From Mytilinidion resinicola (taxonomy: Eukaryota; Ascomycota; Dothideomycetes; Mytilinidiales; Mytilinidiaceae), in contig NW_022985443.1 in assembly GCF_010093595.1 (NCBI RefSeq), positions 635,345-699,344 on the forward strand: DNA of 64,000 nt. Direction: 5' to 3'. The position numbers and the translations under genes were made by a program. The notes below the pieces were generated by a model, which was given only the letters and a program-made list of their open reading frames with translations, had not been told where the DNA came from and ran no database searches. Shown here one piece after another: positions 19,679 to 32,400 of the stretch. Positions within the stretch are counted from its first letter, which is position 1; every line of letters begins with the position of its first letter.

Positions 19679-21431
19679 TCAGACTTTCTTCTCCCCGGTT
19701 TGAGCCAGTTCGCTGCCACTCGGTTCCTGAGCCTTGTTCGACTTATTGTGCAGCACGTCTAGGATACGAGCTGACTCAGCTGCGTATCTACAGTGCCTGC
19801 GAACTCTAGGCCCATATGTATGGAAAAGATAAGGGAACGGGGCGCACACCAGCGCCAAGAATGCAGGGATGGACGAACCCCAATGAATACCAAGACTATT
19901 ATACATTGGAGTAGTAAACAAAGGACTATGGTGCTCGTTAGCATAAGATCGTTGTGGGTCGAGAGGGCTACAACTCACAAGGCTGCGCCGAAAAGGGCTC
20001 GGATGATGGTGTTTGCAGCCAATGCCGAGGCAGCATAGAGAGTATACGTATCGACGAGGTAGTTTGCTACACTCAAGAAGATGAGGACGTGTGAGATACC
20101 GAGGCCTACGGTGCCAATCTGACAGGCAATCCAATGGATACTGGGGTAATTTGTCCAAGCGAATTCAAACAGTGCGATGGGTAGCAGAACGGCACCAATC
20201 AGAGATGGAAATAGTCGCGCTTCTGGCGGCGCCACCGTGGTGTCCTCGGGTAAGCGGTCGATCACACGCTTGTACCTCGTATTGTCGAAGTACGAGATAA
20301 CCACTCCAATGATCTGCCCGATACCCATTCCAACAAAGGACAGACCAGAATTGGCCTGACTCCATCCTCGAGAGCCGATGAAGACGATAGGGAAGGCAGC
20401 GAATTCCATATACATGGTACCGTAAACTAGAACAGTGTTAGCGCGCAAAGAGGGGAAGGTCAGCGAGAATACTGCATACTAATGGCCATGTACAGGGATA
20501 AGAACAAAACGATGGGTTCCCTGAACAGCAAAGCCCAAGGTCTCACCATAGCGGTATTGAAGACGACCGCTGGAGTCTTCGTCCCGTCATCCAGCTTGCT
20601 TTTGTAAACCTTTCCCGTTATCTTGCTAAGCTTAGCTGCGCGGCGCCGTAGCAGAACTGGATGATATGTCTCCGGTACGAACAGAACGCCAACGAAGGCA
20701 GCTCCGACAAAGAAAGTGATCAAAGCAGCAACCCACTGCCATCCAGCGGCAACGGCAAGATAATTGCACGCTATCGGAGCGATACTGGGACCCAAGAACG
20801 GAGCACCGATGAAGGCAAGCATGGCAACCGCACGGTCGCGGGCCGTGAACATGTCCGACACGACGCCGCCCGAGTTCGTGATTGCCGACGCCCCGAAAGC
20901 GCCTGAGAAGAATCTCAGAACTAAGACAGTGGCGATGTTTTTGCTCGCGATGACGGCACCGCTGAAGAGAGTCGCCAAGGCGTACGTGAGCATGCATACG
21001 ACCTGTCGTCCGTATAGTTCGGAAAGCGGCGCCCACACGGCTGGCCCAATGGCAAAAGCCAGGATGAAGAGCGACGTATCAGCTATCACCAAGGTGCTGC
21101 TGGCGCCAAAATGCTCTTCCAGCTGCGGGTCGGTGGCCGACATGGCAGACGAAGCGAAGGTGATGGACAGGAAGGCGAAAGCTTGGATAATGGTGATCAT
21201 CCACTTGATCCATTGTGGCATGATGAGAGGATTGCGAGAATCGTCGGGGATCCATTCTACACGGTAAGGGTCCTCAGGGGTTCCGCTCCCAGGAAAGGTG
21301 TGTTCGAGCACGTCAGGTGTGAAGGCGGATTGCGAAGTAACGAGCTTCCAGAGGGGGATGGGTGGATGGTGTGTCTTGGCTGGAGTGGCTGGGTTGACTG
21401 AGCTGCCATCTGGCGGGCTGGCTGAGGCCAT
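19679..21431 (-). CDS. MFS transporter (DHA1-like multidrug/polyamine type)
   Basis: Exons 21431-20480, 20426-19979 and 19925-19679 (53-bp introns, both in frame) give 548 residues. About 70 hydrophilic N-terminal residues precede a dozen hydrophobic segments. The signature loop between TM2 and TM3 is present as GPAVWAPLSELYGRQ (129-143), and the TM4-5 part reads LRFFSGAFGASAI. These are typical of fungal DHA1 drug:H+ antiporters in the plasma membrane. In this context it probably exports the polyketide or gives self-protection. It is transcribed convergently to the regulator gene. Confidence 0.9.
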
Positions 21432-22340
21432 GTTCGGCGGTCGAGGCTTTCCGGCGGCTTGCAGACACTGATTGAGCTAGAGATACGAGTTCGCCCGTAA
21501 ATGCAAATGCAGCAGGATTCGTAGGGAGAAGGTGGTTTGCGCTGGTTGATGTGACTGGGATGCAGCGGCATTTGCTGTCTGCGAGGGCTTATCTGCATTG
21601 ACTGCAGCTTCGTTCGACGAGGTGTATTACCAACTTCGCTCGAAGAGGTTGATTACCAAGCGATCCCGGCGATTATTTTCCCCTGCACGTGATTCACCGG
21701 CGACTTTTTTTTGGGGCGGAAATATCGGGTAAAACTCCAGAGGCTGTATTGATTGGTCAGATTGCTCCTCCCATGTTCCCCGCGGGCCGCAAGGCACGAG
21801 CCGAAGCGGCACGAGCCGAAGCGGCACTTAATTAGGCATGCCCCCCACCCGCCCACGGCTTACTGTACAAGGGTATGCCCCCATCCTGCAGGTCCTCCCG
21901 CTGTTCTCCAGTCCAATTTTACATATATGTAAGCGCTCGAGGTGATGCACGTGCATTCCGGCCGAGAAACGACCCATCCTCGAACCGTTTCCGCTGGCAT
22001 CTGTTTACTTCCCGGCCGTTGTGTAAGAAGAGCTGCCCGGGCGCAGACCAATACGACTTGGAACGTATAGCCCGTTTTCTATCAGTGAGAGAGGGTGTTC
22101 CCATGATAGTACTCCATTTGTAGTATTTGTATCTGAAATGTCAAACGCAATACAAGTTGCCCGCTACCAGCGACTATTTCCTATTTCCCGAGTACCCGTC
22201 TCGTCGCGAGGGGTGAACGCTGCTGCTATTCATAGAATCCTGACTTTTCACCAAGTACCATGGCTACTTTCGCCCTAACTTTTCCACCTCGTCGTAAACA
22301 TCATGTCTAATTCAGGGGTCAGTAGAAGGCTGCGACAAGA
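21432..22340. other. Intergenic: transporter promoter and 3' flank of the monooxygenase gene
   Basis: Contains small direct duplications (CACGAGCCGAAGCGG twice at about 21796-21822) and a poly-T stretch. I see no gene. The region just before 22341 is the 3' end of the FAD monooxygenase gene. Confidence 0.4.
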
Positions 22341-23806
22341 TCAGACGCTGGATTCATACTTCCACTCATAAAGTAGACGCTCATGGAAAGAACGCGGAAT
22401 ATCTATTGCATCATCAGAAGGTATCTCGTCAGAGTGGGCACCATCACACTCACCTGCACTATCAAGTTCGTCGTGCGCGAGGAGACTGTATGCTGTATCG
22501 TTCTCTTTACCGAATCTGATCCGCGAGAGAAGCTTGATCGTGACGACGCGTTTCCTCCTGACCGATCCGAATCGCTGCACCTCAGCAGGTATCTCAGCCG
22601 CCTTGGCATGCCTGAAGAACTCTCCCAGCAACCCCGACTCCTCGATGGCTAAGTTTGCTCCTTGGCCGCTGAAGGGGAGCATCTATCGACGATGAGTACA
22701 GTTCTATCTCGGACTTGATGTGAGACTATACAGTATGCGCTGCGTCTCCGATCAGGATCACTCTGCCCCGAGTGTATTCTGGTAGCGGGTCATCAAAGCG
22801 AAGTGGCCAGACCTTCACATCATCAGCAAGCCTTGGATAACGTTAGTCTTGCCAAAGTAAGTGAGACGACGTTGCTATGGGCGCACCTCAGTATCTCGAC
22901 AATGCGAGGGTGAAAATGCTTGAATTGGGATAAGAGTTGCGACCGGTTATCTACAGCTATTAGCGACTTCCATAACAAAAAGAGCTAATGTAAGCTTACC
23001 CACATCTTGTACATGCTGAGCGGCAGGATATATGCCCACAAAGTTCTGGAATTCACCGCCGTGGCATTCATACCACGCCAAGTGCCTTGTCTTGAGTTTG
23101 TCGCTGACATCCGCCAAGATGCTGGCGCCGTGCAGCTTCCCCGGGATCATTTCTCTGATCTCATTCAAGTTCCTGATATCAGCCGTGGGTACGAGGAAGC
23201 GAAAAGCATAGTTTCCAGACTCGGCGGGTGGATGATCAAAGCCAAGCACTTCGCTTCTGCAGATTGACCGCGCGCCATCCGCTGCGACAATCAAATCTGC
23301 TGTGTGAATTTCTCCAGACTCCAGCTCGACAACCCCTTCGACAGCATTGATACGTTTGATAGGACTTCCAAGTCGCAAAGTGGCGGGATTCGGAGCGAGC
23401 TGCGAGAGGCGTAGTAGCTCTGAGTGGAGATCTGCTCGAAGAACCGACTGCATATGACCACCGTATTTGTCCTCTACATCACTTAGGTCGATTCGAGTGA
23501 GGGATGCTAGGTCAATGCCATTGACGGTTTCAAGCGTTGCGTGGCGCCTTACCAAGGCTCTTTTAAAATCGAACCCAAGATGCTTTAGCACGATGGCTCC
23601 GTTGGGGAGAAGGTTTAGTGCGGCGCCGACTTCGGTTTTGAACGACGACTTTTCGAAGATCTTGAAGGTTCGTCAGCTCCTTTGGCCTTCAAACACTGTG
23701 TTCTAGTGTTCAAAGCTACCTGTACCGAATGCCCCGCTTGACACAGCGAGGTTGCCGCAGTGAGACCCGCTATGCCCGCACCTATAACGATGACGTTGAG
23801 TGGCAT
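22341..23806 (-). CDS. FAD-dependent monooxygenase (salicylate hydroxylase-like)
   Basis: Five exons (23806-23720, 23660-23000, 22950-22887, 22831-22732, 22682-22341) join in frame to 417 residues; introns are 59, 49, 55 and 49 bp. The N-terminal dinucleotide fold has GAGIAG at 9-14. The DG motif is in VAADGARS, and the GD-type FAD motif GDAAHT is at 299-304, followed by MLPFSGQGANLAIEE. These are class A flavoprotein hydroxylase marks; such enzymes hydroxylate or oxidatively dearomatise phenols using NAD(P)H and O2. It is divergent from the O-methyltransferase gene with a 381-bp shared promoter, which supports co-regulation within the cluster. Confidence 0.92.
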
Positions 23807-24187
23807 TGTGTATGAGAGCAGACCAAAGGCGTCCCAAGAGAACTGAGGAGCTGGAAGCCTTTGTAGGCATGGGGTGGTATAGGAGGAACGGTATCGTACC
23901 ACCATGCGCATGGCTCAGGTGGTTGACATTATCGTTGGGCTTTTGGTACATGAGCAGGACCATGGATTGGTATCTGTTGAGAGCCGGGATGTAAACGGGC
24001 GGTAAACGGGTAATAAACACATGTTGATCGACACGAGATAAACTTCACAAAACGCTCAGTCGTTATTACAAGTCGTACGGCGCATAAAATCCGAGGACTA
24101 GACGAACTTCGCTATTTCAAAGAGTAATTCCCAACGTTGCTACAGGTCAACTAAACCACTCGCGAAACGGTTCGGACACCATTCACG
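23807..24187. promoter_or_regulatory. Divergent promoter, FAD monooxygenase / O-methyltransferase
   Basis: The 381 bp between two divergent start codons. No exact TCGN5CGA (AflR consensus) and no CGGAGA copy was found by eye; CGG triplets occur (for example near 24076 and 24168). The role is inferred from gene layout. Confidence 0.5.
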
Positions 24188-25653
24188 ATGGCCACGATTT
24201 CAGAGCTTGCAAAGGAAGTATCCTCCAAAGCAGCCGAGCTCGAACAACTCATGAATGAAGCAAGCTTGGCACAGCCTTCGTTCAGCGAGCACAGCGCTCA
24301 CGACTTCGACTCCCGACATTCCCAGAACACGAATACTGAGGCGCTGCGTCGAGCGCGCAATGCTTTGATCAATGCAACACAAGGTTTAACCCAACTGACC
24401 ATGGGTCCTATCGACTACCTCTGCTCTCTATCTTGGTACGTTATCAGCAACAACAACAACAACATTCGAAATAGTAATAGGCAACACTGACCGGGCGTGT
24501 ATCTCTTAGGTCCGCAGCCAAAGTTGCCAATTTGGGCAGTCTCATACGACTGGAAATTCCGCGGCGCATTCCTCTTGGCAAGACTCGTAACCTGGACGAT
24601 TTAGTGGCCGAGATAGGCTTACCGGCCGTCGTAACAACCCGCGTAATTCGCTACGCCATCGCCAACGGCATCTTTTACGAGGATCCGATTAGCGTGATCG
24701 GCCACACCGCTAGCTCTGCGAAACTCGCCTCCGACCGCGATCTTCACAACTACTGCTTGATGTGGTCGGCCGAGATTTCCTCGCATCTTGTAAAGCTCCC
24801 CGAGGCTCTTTACAAAAAACAGGTCTATGGGCCGAAAGGCCCGGACTCTGCGGCCAATCTTGCCTTTCCCGAATATGTGGACATTTTTGAGTATTTCGAG
24901 AAAAGGACCGATGCGGCCCAGCGGTACTCGCTGTATTTGGGATCCCGCGCCAAGATCCCTTGTTGGTCCGTTGATTTCTTGATTGGAGCTTGGGATTGGG
25001 ATTCGCTAGGCTCCGGCACAGTTGTCGATGTGAGTAAGAGTTTACTCGCCTAGATAAAGACGCTAACTAGATCCTAGGTCGGAGGCTCTGCAGGGTCCAC
25101 TAGTATCATCTTAGCACAGGCCTTCCCCTTTCTCCGTCTCGTGAGTGAAGATATCGCACCAGCAGCTCTCAAGGAAGGTGAAGCAGTCGTCCAACAGCTA
25201 CAACTCGACTCACGCATTTCTTTTGCGCATCATGATTTTTTCAAGCCTCAGAAGATATCCGCCAAAGCATACATCTTCAAGAGCATTTTACACGACTGGC
25301 CAGATGATATCTGCATAAAAATTCTCCAGGCTTTGCTTCCAGCCCTTGAATCTGGTGCGCATGTGTTGATTGCAGAGACGTTGATGCCTGCAGCGCCTGC
25401 ACTGCGGACCAATGCGTGGGATTTTGAAGGCAGAAGGTAGGACATTTTAATCACCTTCTAGTGCTCTGACTGACAGTGTTTCAGAGTCGAGGACCAGATC
25501 ATGATTGCAGGTCACGGCGCACATGAACGAACCCTTGAACAGTTCAAGGCTATATTTGCAGCAGCAAGTGATTCGTTCCACTTTGCAGGAGCCAAAGAAG
25601 GGGCTGAAGGGTCGATGTTCTCTCTCATAGACTTTGAGTTCCGCCAGGGCTAG
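24188..25653 (+). CDS. O-methyltransferase (plant-type, COMT-like)
   Basis: Four exons (24188-24435, 24510-25029, 25078-25436, 25485-25653) give 431 residues, with introns of 74, 48 and 48 bp. The N-terminal winged-helix dimerisation part is followed by the SAM-binding motif VVDVGGSAGS (about 254-263), the HHDFFKPQ motif and ILHDWPDD containing the general-base His328. Fungal enzymes of this type methylate phenolic hydroxyls of polyketides with SAM as donor. The next gene downstream on the same strand is the PKS. Confidence 0.92.
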
Positions 25654-26496
25654 ATGACTAATTAGGAAGACGATAAGATATTAGATCGCACAGCAGTATT
25701 AGTCAATGAGATTATACTTGTGCTTAACCATACCAAGCTTATGATACGCTTTGATGTCCCTCTCAAGTGTGGGTGGAGATCGGAGACGTCTTCCAAGCCG
25801 GCGTAAATCTCCGACTGACAGTAAAGAGTCCCGCCTCAAAGCAAAGATGTTCTACGCGAGATATGCGAGAATTGTTCCACAATATCGACCAGCGACACAA
25901 GTTCCCAAGATTTGCTAGTTTTTAGGTGTCTCGAATGACACACTGATGACCCTAACAAGCATACCTCTGGCCATAAACGAATACCTGAACTCACCCTCTC
26001 AGACACCCAACACTTAGAAAACTCGTATCCGTCTCCGCCGTGATTGCCGTAGTCTAGCCATTTGGGGAGAATAGCTACGCATACAAAGTAGTGGCGTTAG
26101 TGATCCGGCGAATAGAATACGGTGATTCTCCGGTCACTTTGACTGACAATCCTGAACAGCTTTGCCCCCACTTTATCCTTGCGATAAGAATACAATAATC
26201 AGAAAGTAAAATGTCCGTATAATCATGCATTTCCAGTGCATGGTCTCAGGATCCGGCCCTAGAACAGAGTGATCATCGAGGCAAGCCCTAGATGGAGTGT
26301 TGTGACCATGTTATCACGATAACCCTGGTTATTTCTGAGGTAACGAATCGCATCAACGACTTTATCATAGCCAAACTCCAGTCGGGATGGTCATTCGGAT
26401 GACCAAATGGAGGAAGTCACTTGAGTATATCAAGGGCGCATCCGCGTACCTAGAGAGTCCACCAGGTTACTGGCAGCAAGGATTCAACATTTCAGC
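25654..26496. promoter_or_regulatory. PKS upstream region with four CGGAGA motifs
   Basis: CGGAGA occurs at 25781-25786 (+) and, in reverse, at 25808-25813, 26033-26038 and 26127-26132. The first two form an inverted pair 21 bp apart. The last lies in an imperfect palindrome, CCGGCGAAT...ATTCTCCGG (26105-26133). Two more copies lie in the questin-oxidase/SDR promoter. Candidate binding sites for the cluster regulator; this needs a genome-wide background comparison. Confidence 0.4.
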
Positions 26497-29400
26497 ATGA
26501 TGAGTAAGAGAATACTATTTTTTGGAGACAGCTCGCAAGAGACGAGTTTTCTCCTGGACGCAATTCTGAAGAAAGGGAAGGGCCAGGGGCCTTTGCTTTG
26601 CCAGTTCCAGGAGGATGTTCGACTCGCTTTGCAGGAAGAGGTTTCTCGATTACCCTCTATTCAACAAGCTGCATTTCCCGACTTTCGCGCCCTTGACGAC
26701 TTGAAAGGTGGTCACATTGAGGGTGATGGCCAGCATCCCGCATTGCATCTGGCGGAGGTCGTTTTCGTCCAGTTGGCCTACTTCATCAAGTAAGCGTTGA
26801 TTTCTTTTGATAATACGTCAAGAATCAATGCTAAGTCGAGTTTATAGTGCACACGAACAAGAATCCAAAGTTCCATATCCAGATGCTGAAGGTAGTATCT
26901 GCGTCGGCACATGTGTAGGGCAGCTTGCTGCTGCTGCCGTATCTTTATCAGTATCACTTTCTGATCTGATACCCTTGGCTGTCAAGGCAACTGTATTAGC
27001 ATTCAGAACCGGCATTCTCACTGAAATTGTTGGGAACAGCATTGAATTAAAAGATCCTGATGGTGGGAGTTGGGCAATGTCCGTTCCAGCTAGTATGGGA
27101 CTTGGCGATGAGCAGGACCTCGCGACGCTTCAGGATAATCTGGTAGGCTACCTAATTGCTGTGTCAGGTCATCTTATTTAACATTGCATTTTTCATGGAG
27201 AGTATCTGACTACTTGCGCAGAAAATACCTCCTCACAAGCGAGCATGGATATCTGCGTTCGGAAACACCACGATCAGTATAGGTGGACCGCCATCCAGTC
27301 TTGAACAGATCGCAACTCACCTCATGTCGCTTCCCAATACTGGGAAAACTTCTATTCTACGTCGACTCCCAATTTACGCGCCATATCACGCGAAAGACTT
27401 ATTTTCAAGAACGCAAGTTGCTGAGTTGTTGAGGCAGGACGGATTGTCCCTTGTATATGATTCGCACCGAGTCTCAAACCAACGAAAGTGCCTGATCCCT
27501 GAAAGTATCCTCAGCCCCGAGAACTCAGATACTGGAAACAAATTCTTCGAGGACGTACTGTTCGAAATTCTGGCGAAACCGGTGGATTGGGAATCTATGC
27601 TCGCTCATTGCAAAGCTGTATTGAGGCAAGAAGAGAAGTCCAAATCTTCCTGTCGTGTACAGACATTTGGGCCGGAGCTTCAAGGAAAATTCTTCGCTAG
27701 CGGTCTTCAGAAGATGGGCGTTGAAGACGTAACGTTCGATTGTGACTCGGGCAGAGTGGACGAGAATGAGCGACCAAGTCAAAATGTACCTCTGGCGATT
27801 ATCGGAATGGCCGGACGTTTCCCTTCTGCGCGGAATACTGACGAATTTTGGAAATTGCTCGAAGAAGGCGTCGATACTGTGCAAGAGGTGCCTATCCAGC
27901 GTTTTGACAAGTCTCGTCACTTCAAAGACAGGAAGATATGGGGTTGTTTCATAGATGAACCGGGGATGTTTGACCCACGCTTCTTTCACATGTCTCCCAG
28001 AGAGGCAATCAACACTGATCCAGCCCACCGATTGGGGCTCACAACTGTTCAAGAGGCCATGGATATGGCTGGATTCGTGCAAGATAGCACATTATCCACG
28101 GATTCTTCCGAGATCGGTACTTTCTGGGGCAGCGCAACTGAAGAGTACAAGGAGGAATATATGAGTCAGCATGTAGATCCATATTACATTCCCGGTAGCT
28201 CAAGGGCCTTTGGTCCGGTAGGTGATTCTGTGCTCATGCCACGGTGCCCTCATTAACGAGTTTTAGGGCAAAGTTAACTTCATATACGGATTCGACGGGC
28301 CAGCAGTATCGTTCGATACTGCATGCTCTTCCAGTATGGTAGCTTTGAACCATGCATGCAACAGTCTTTGGAACCATGACTGCGCCACCGCGATTGTCGT
28401 AGGCTCCAATATCTTAGCAGCTCCTTACAGCTACAAAGGTTTAGACCTGGGGCACTTCCTCTCCAAAACTGGCCAGTGTAAGACATTTGATGAGCATGCT
28501 GACGGCTATTGTCGCGGAGAGGCCGTCGCAACCATATTGGTCAAGAGGTTGACTGATGCTGTTGCTGATGATGACCATATCCTCGGCGTGATACGCGCAA
28601 TCTCAACAAACCACTCCAGCAGCTCGGAATCGATTACAAGACCACATGGAGCGACACAAGAGAGACTCTTTCGCAGGATCCTATCAAAGGCGGGCTTGAG
28701 ACCAGAAGATATTAGCTACGCAGAGATGCACGGTACAGGCACTCAAGCTGGAGACACGGTGGAGCTGGGTTCCGTGTCAAGTGTGCTGGCTCCGGAGCGG
28801 AGAAGCGATCGAAATCCGCTGTATGTCGGTTCTGCAAAAGCAAACGTGGGTCACGGGGAAGGTGCCAGCGGCATCACGTCCCTGGTGAAGTGTCTCCTGA
28901 TGCTGCGGGAGAAAAAGATCCCGCCTCATATTGGTATCAAGTCAGGCATCAGAAGGCGCGTTCCTGATATAGATGCGCGCAATGTGCGCATTGCGTCTCG
29001 TTTACAAGACTGGGATGCGCCAGCAGAATCGTGTGAAGGCCTTCGCCGCGTCCTCATCAGCAATTTTTCGGCAGCTGGTGGAAACACGTCAATGATCCTG
29101 GAGGAAGCTCCTCCCAGGCAGCGAGTAGCTACAAGCGATCAAGCGAGGCCGGCAGTCATTGTGGTCAGTGGAAAGACAGAACAAGGGATGAAGGCTAATA
29201 TGCAATCTCTCATCGACTGGAACACAAAACAACTGGGCCTTGATCTACCGAGTATCTCGTACACCACCACTGTGCGCCGTCCACACTTCGACTTCCGATG
29301 CGGTCTTGTAGTGTCAGACCAGAAAGACCTGGAGAAGCAATTAAGGTCGAAGTTGCAGGCCCACACCAATAAACCCCCCAAGCCCGCAAGCACCAAGGTG

Positions 29401-32400
29401 GTATTCACTGGGTACACCAACTTGCGGCCTTCAGCTTTGGGAGAGCTCTTCGAAACGTCCAAACTTTTTCGGACTGAAGTACTCGGACTCGACCAAAGCG
29501 TTGAAAGACTGGGCTATACATCGACAAAAGCTTATTTTGTTGACAGCAACGACCAGAATCTCTCGTTTCTACAAAGGCAACTGGGCTATGTGATTTCTCA
29601 AATCGCAATGTATCGGCTTGCCACATCCTGGGGAGTTGTCGCAGCTGCTGTCACAGGCCATAGTCTTGGAGAATATGTAGCCCTTTGCGCCAGTGGCGTC
29701 ATCTCGACGGACGATCTGCTTTACATTACTGGGTTGCGTGCAACCGCATTGGAACAAAGATGCCAGGTCAACACTCATGGTATGCTGGCTGTGCGAGTAT
29801 CCCTGAAAGAGGTCGAAAGGCACTTGAGCCTTGAGGAATCGGGGGTTGAGGTCGCCTGTTACAACAGTCCAACGGACATCGTTCTATCCGGGTCGGTCCC
29901 CCGGCTCGAAAGCGTAGAGAGACAATTGAAGAGCGTAAACATCCAGTGTTCGCGCATCGACACGCCGTTTGCGTTCCATTCGTCCCAAATGGATGTTCTG
30001 GGCGACGATCTCATCACAGCTCAGCGTTGCATCAAGTTCAACGATCCTCGGACGCCGCTGCTATCGCCTACGGTAGGCACAGTGGTAACGTCGGCCAACG
30101 AACTCGGATCGGACTTCTTCAAGCGACATACGCGAGGGAGTGCCAAATTCTCGGATGCCTTGAGGGCGGAGAAAGAAGCGCAGTCGATCTGGGTTGAGGT
30201 TGGACCGCATGTCATATGCAGCCCCATGATCAAGTCAAGCCTGAGTCTTGTGGAAGCCAACTTGCCGTTGATGAGAAAAGATGCCAGTGTCTGGTCGACG
30301 GCGGGGAAGATGCTTGTGAGTCTGTACAATGCCGGCCACACGGTCAACTGGAAAGAGTTCCATCGCGGCCAAGAGGGATTACGGCACCTGCCAAGCCTGC
30401 CGTCCTATGCACTGGACGAACAACATTACTGGTTGCCGCAAGTCCAGCACAGCAGTCCAGCCTCAGCTGCGAAATCTTTGCCGGACACAGCACCGCTGCA
30501 GCAGAACGCATCTGCACTAAATGTCGACCTCCCGTTCAAGTCGCTGCACAAGCTCTTGTCTCGATCTGAGCAAGATGGCTTTCTCATGCTCATCTTCGAG
30601 ACGGATCTTCTGCACCCTCATCTTTACGAAGTCATGCAGGGGCATATGATGAACGATTCCTATCTCTGTCCAGCCGTGAGTAGCTTGCAACTGACCTTTC
30701 AGACCATTACTAACTGCATTCGTAGGGCCTATACACCGACGTTGCACTGGCGATCGGAGAACATCTGCGGCAGAGTGAGATCGAACTTCAAGCCGGCTAC
30801 CGGGCCTACGTTTCTCTGCTGCAGATCGATAAAACGATCATTGCACCACACAATCGGGATGGACAAACCCTAGTGATGCGCATTGTTTCAAATACGGACC
30901 TGCTCGATAAGTGTACGAAGGTGCGCTTCGAAACAACGGGACCTAAGGGCTCGCAAGTCCATGCACGATGTCAAATCGGCTTTGAAAAAAGGCAAGACTG
31001 GCTTTCCGAGTGGTCCGCTGTGCAGGAGACTGTCCTTGAGGATATGCACCGCTTAGAGGCAAAACTCTTTCGAGGACTGTCACAAAAGTTGCGCTCGGAA
31101 CTCGCCTATCGACTGTTTGACAGTGTCTTGGTCTATGGCGAGAAGTATCGAAGTATGAAAGAAATCATCGCCGATGAAACGCAACTAGAAGGAATGGCTA
31201 CCATTAAACTCTACCAGGGTAGCGACTGCAACGGCTATGTCTGCTGTCCTTATTGGATGGACGGCACGGCTCATCTTGCCGGTTTTCTCGTGAATGGCCT
31301 GCGAGAGAATAGCGGCAAGGTTGTGTACCTGTCACCTGGGTGGGCGAATTATCGCCTTGCGGATCCAATCGACCCCACGGCCAACTACAAGAGCTATGTC
31401 AAGTTGCAAGACCACGGGTCAACTGTGACTGCTGACTGCTATGTGATTTTGAATGATCGAATTGTAGGGAAACTGGATGGCCTCAAATTTCACAAGATAC
31501 CACGATCGGTGGCAAACAAGATATTGCCCCCGGGTGTCCAACGGAGCGAAGAGCGGTACCGTACCACCCCACCACCAGTAAAATCTGGCCAGTCTACACC
31601 TCCCTTGGACGAGAGTGATGTCACTGTAAGCGACGACGAGTCAAGTGAAGTTGGGGACGACTTCCCAATGCCAATGGTCAACCTGAAGCAAATATTGTAC
31701 GATGAAACGGGAGTTGCTGAAGAAGATATTGATGCCGATACTGAACTCGCCGACATGGGAATCGATTCTTTACTCGCCCTCACGCTCGGTGACCGATTAC
31801 GCGATGAGTACAAGCTAGACTCTCTTTCACCGGATCTATTCACAACCTGCCCTACGTACAGCTCATTGGAGATGTTCATTCAAAAGAGTTTGCCCGTGCC
31901 GGCTCAGTCTCGCGATCGAAAGCAAGTCAGGAAGCAGGGAAAGCTACCCCCAAAGGAGACAGTCAGTCGCACAACGACTGCCACAGCAGTCCCAAGTGAG
32001 GTGCAGAAGGCGACTGTCGAGAAATCTCAGCAAATGGAACAAATACGCAACCTCGTTGCGGAACAAATGGGGGTGAATCCATCCGAGCTGTCACCATCTG
32101 ATGATTTGCTCGACCTAGGTCTAGACTCCTTGATGAGCATTGAAATAGTTGATCAATTACGCTCCAATCTCGGGTTTGACCTGGACTCGGCTTTTTTCTC
32201 ATCAGCAAACACATTGCAGCTCGTCGAGGAAACGCTTTTCCCAAAACCATCAAAGCTTGAAGTTACAGGCTTGATCACGACACCTGGGCCGAAGGACACA
32301 GTGAAGAAGTCAACCAAAGTCATCAGCGGCCAAAAGCTTGCTTCTGTGCTTCAAGGGAATCCCGGAAGCCCCCAGAAGAAGACTTTTCTTTTCCCTGATG

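Noticed and set aside
20764..21267. Plus-strand 167-codon frame
   Set aside because: Antisense to exon 1 of the MFS transporter.
26101..26140. Perfect AflR site (TCGN5CGA) in the PKS promoter
   Set aside because: The palindrome there is CCGGCGAAT...ATTCTCCGG and does not match the AflR consensus; reported only as a candidate CGG-type site.
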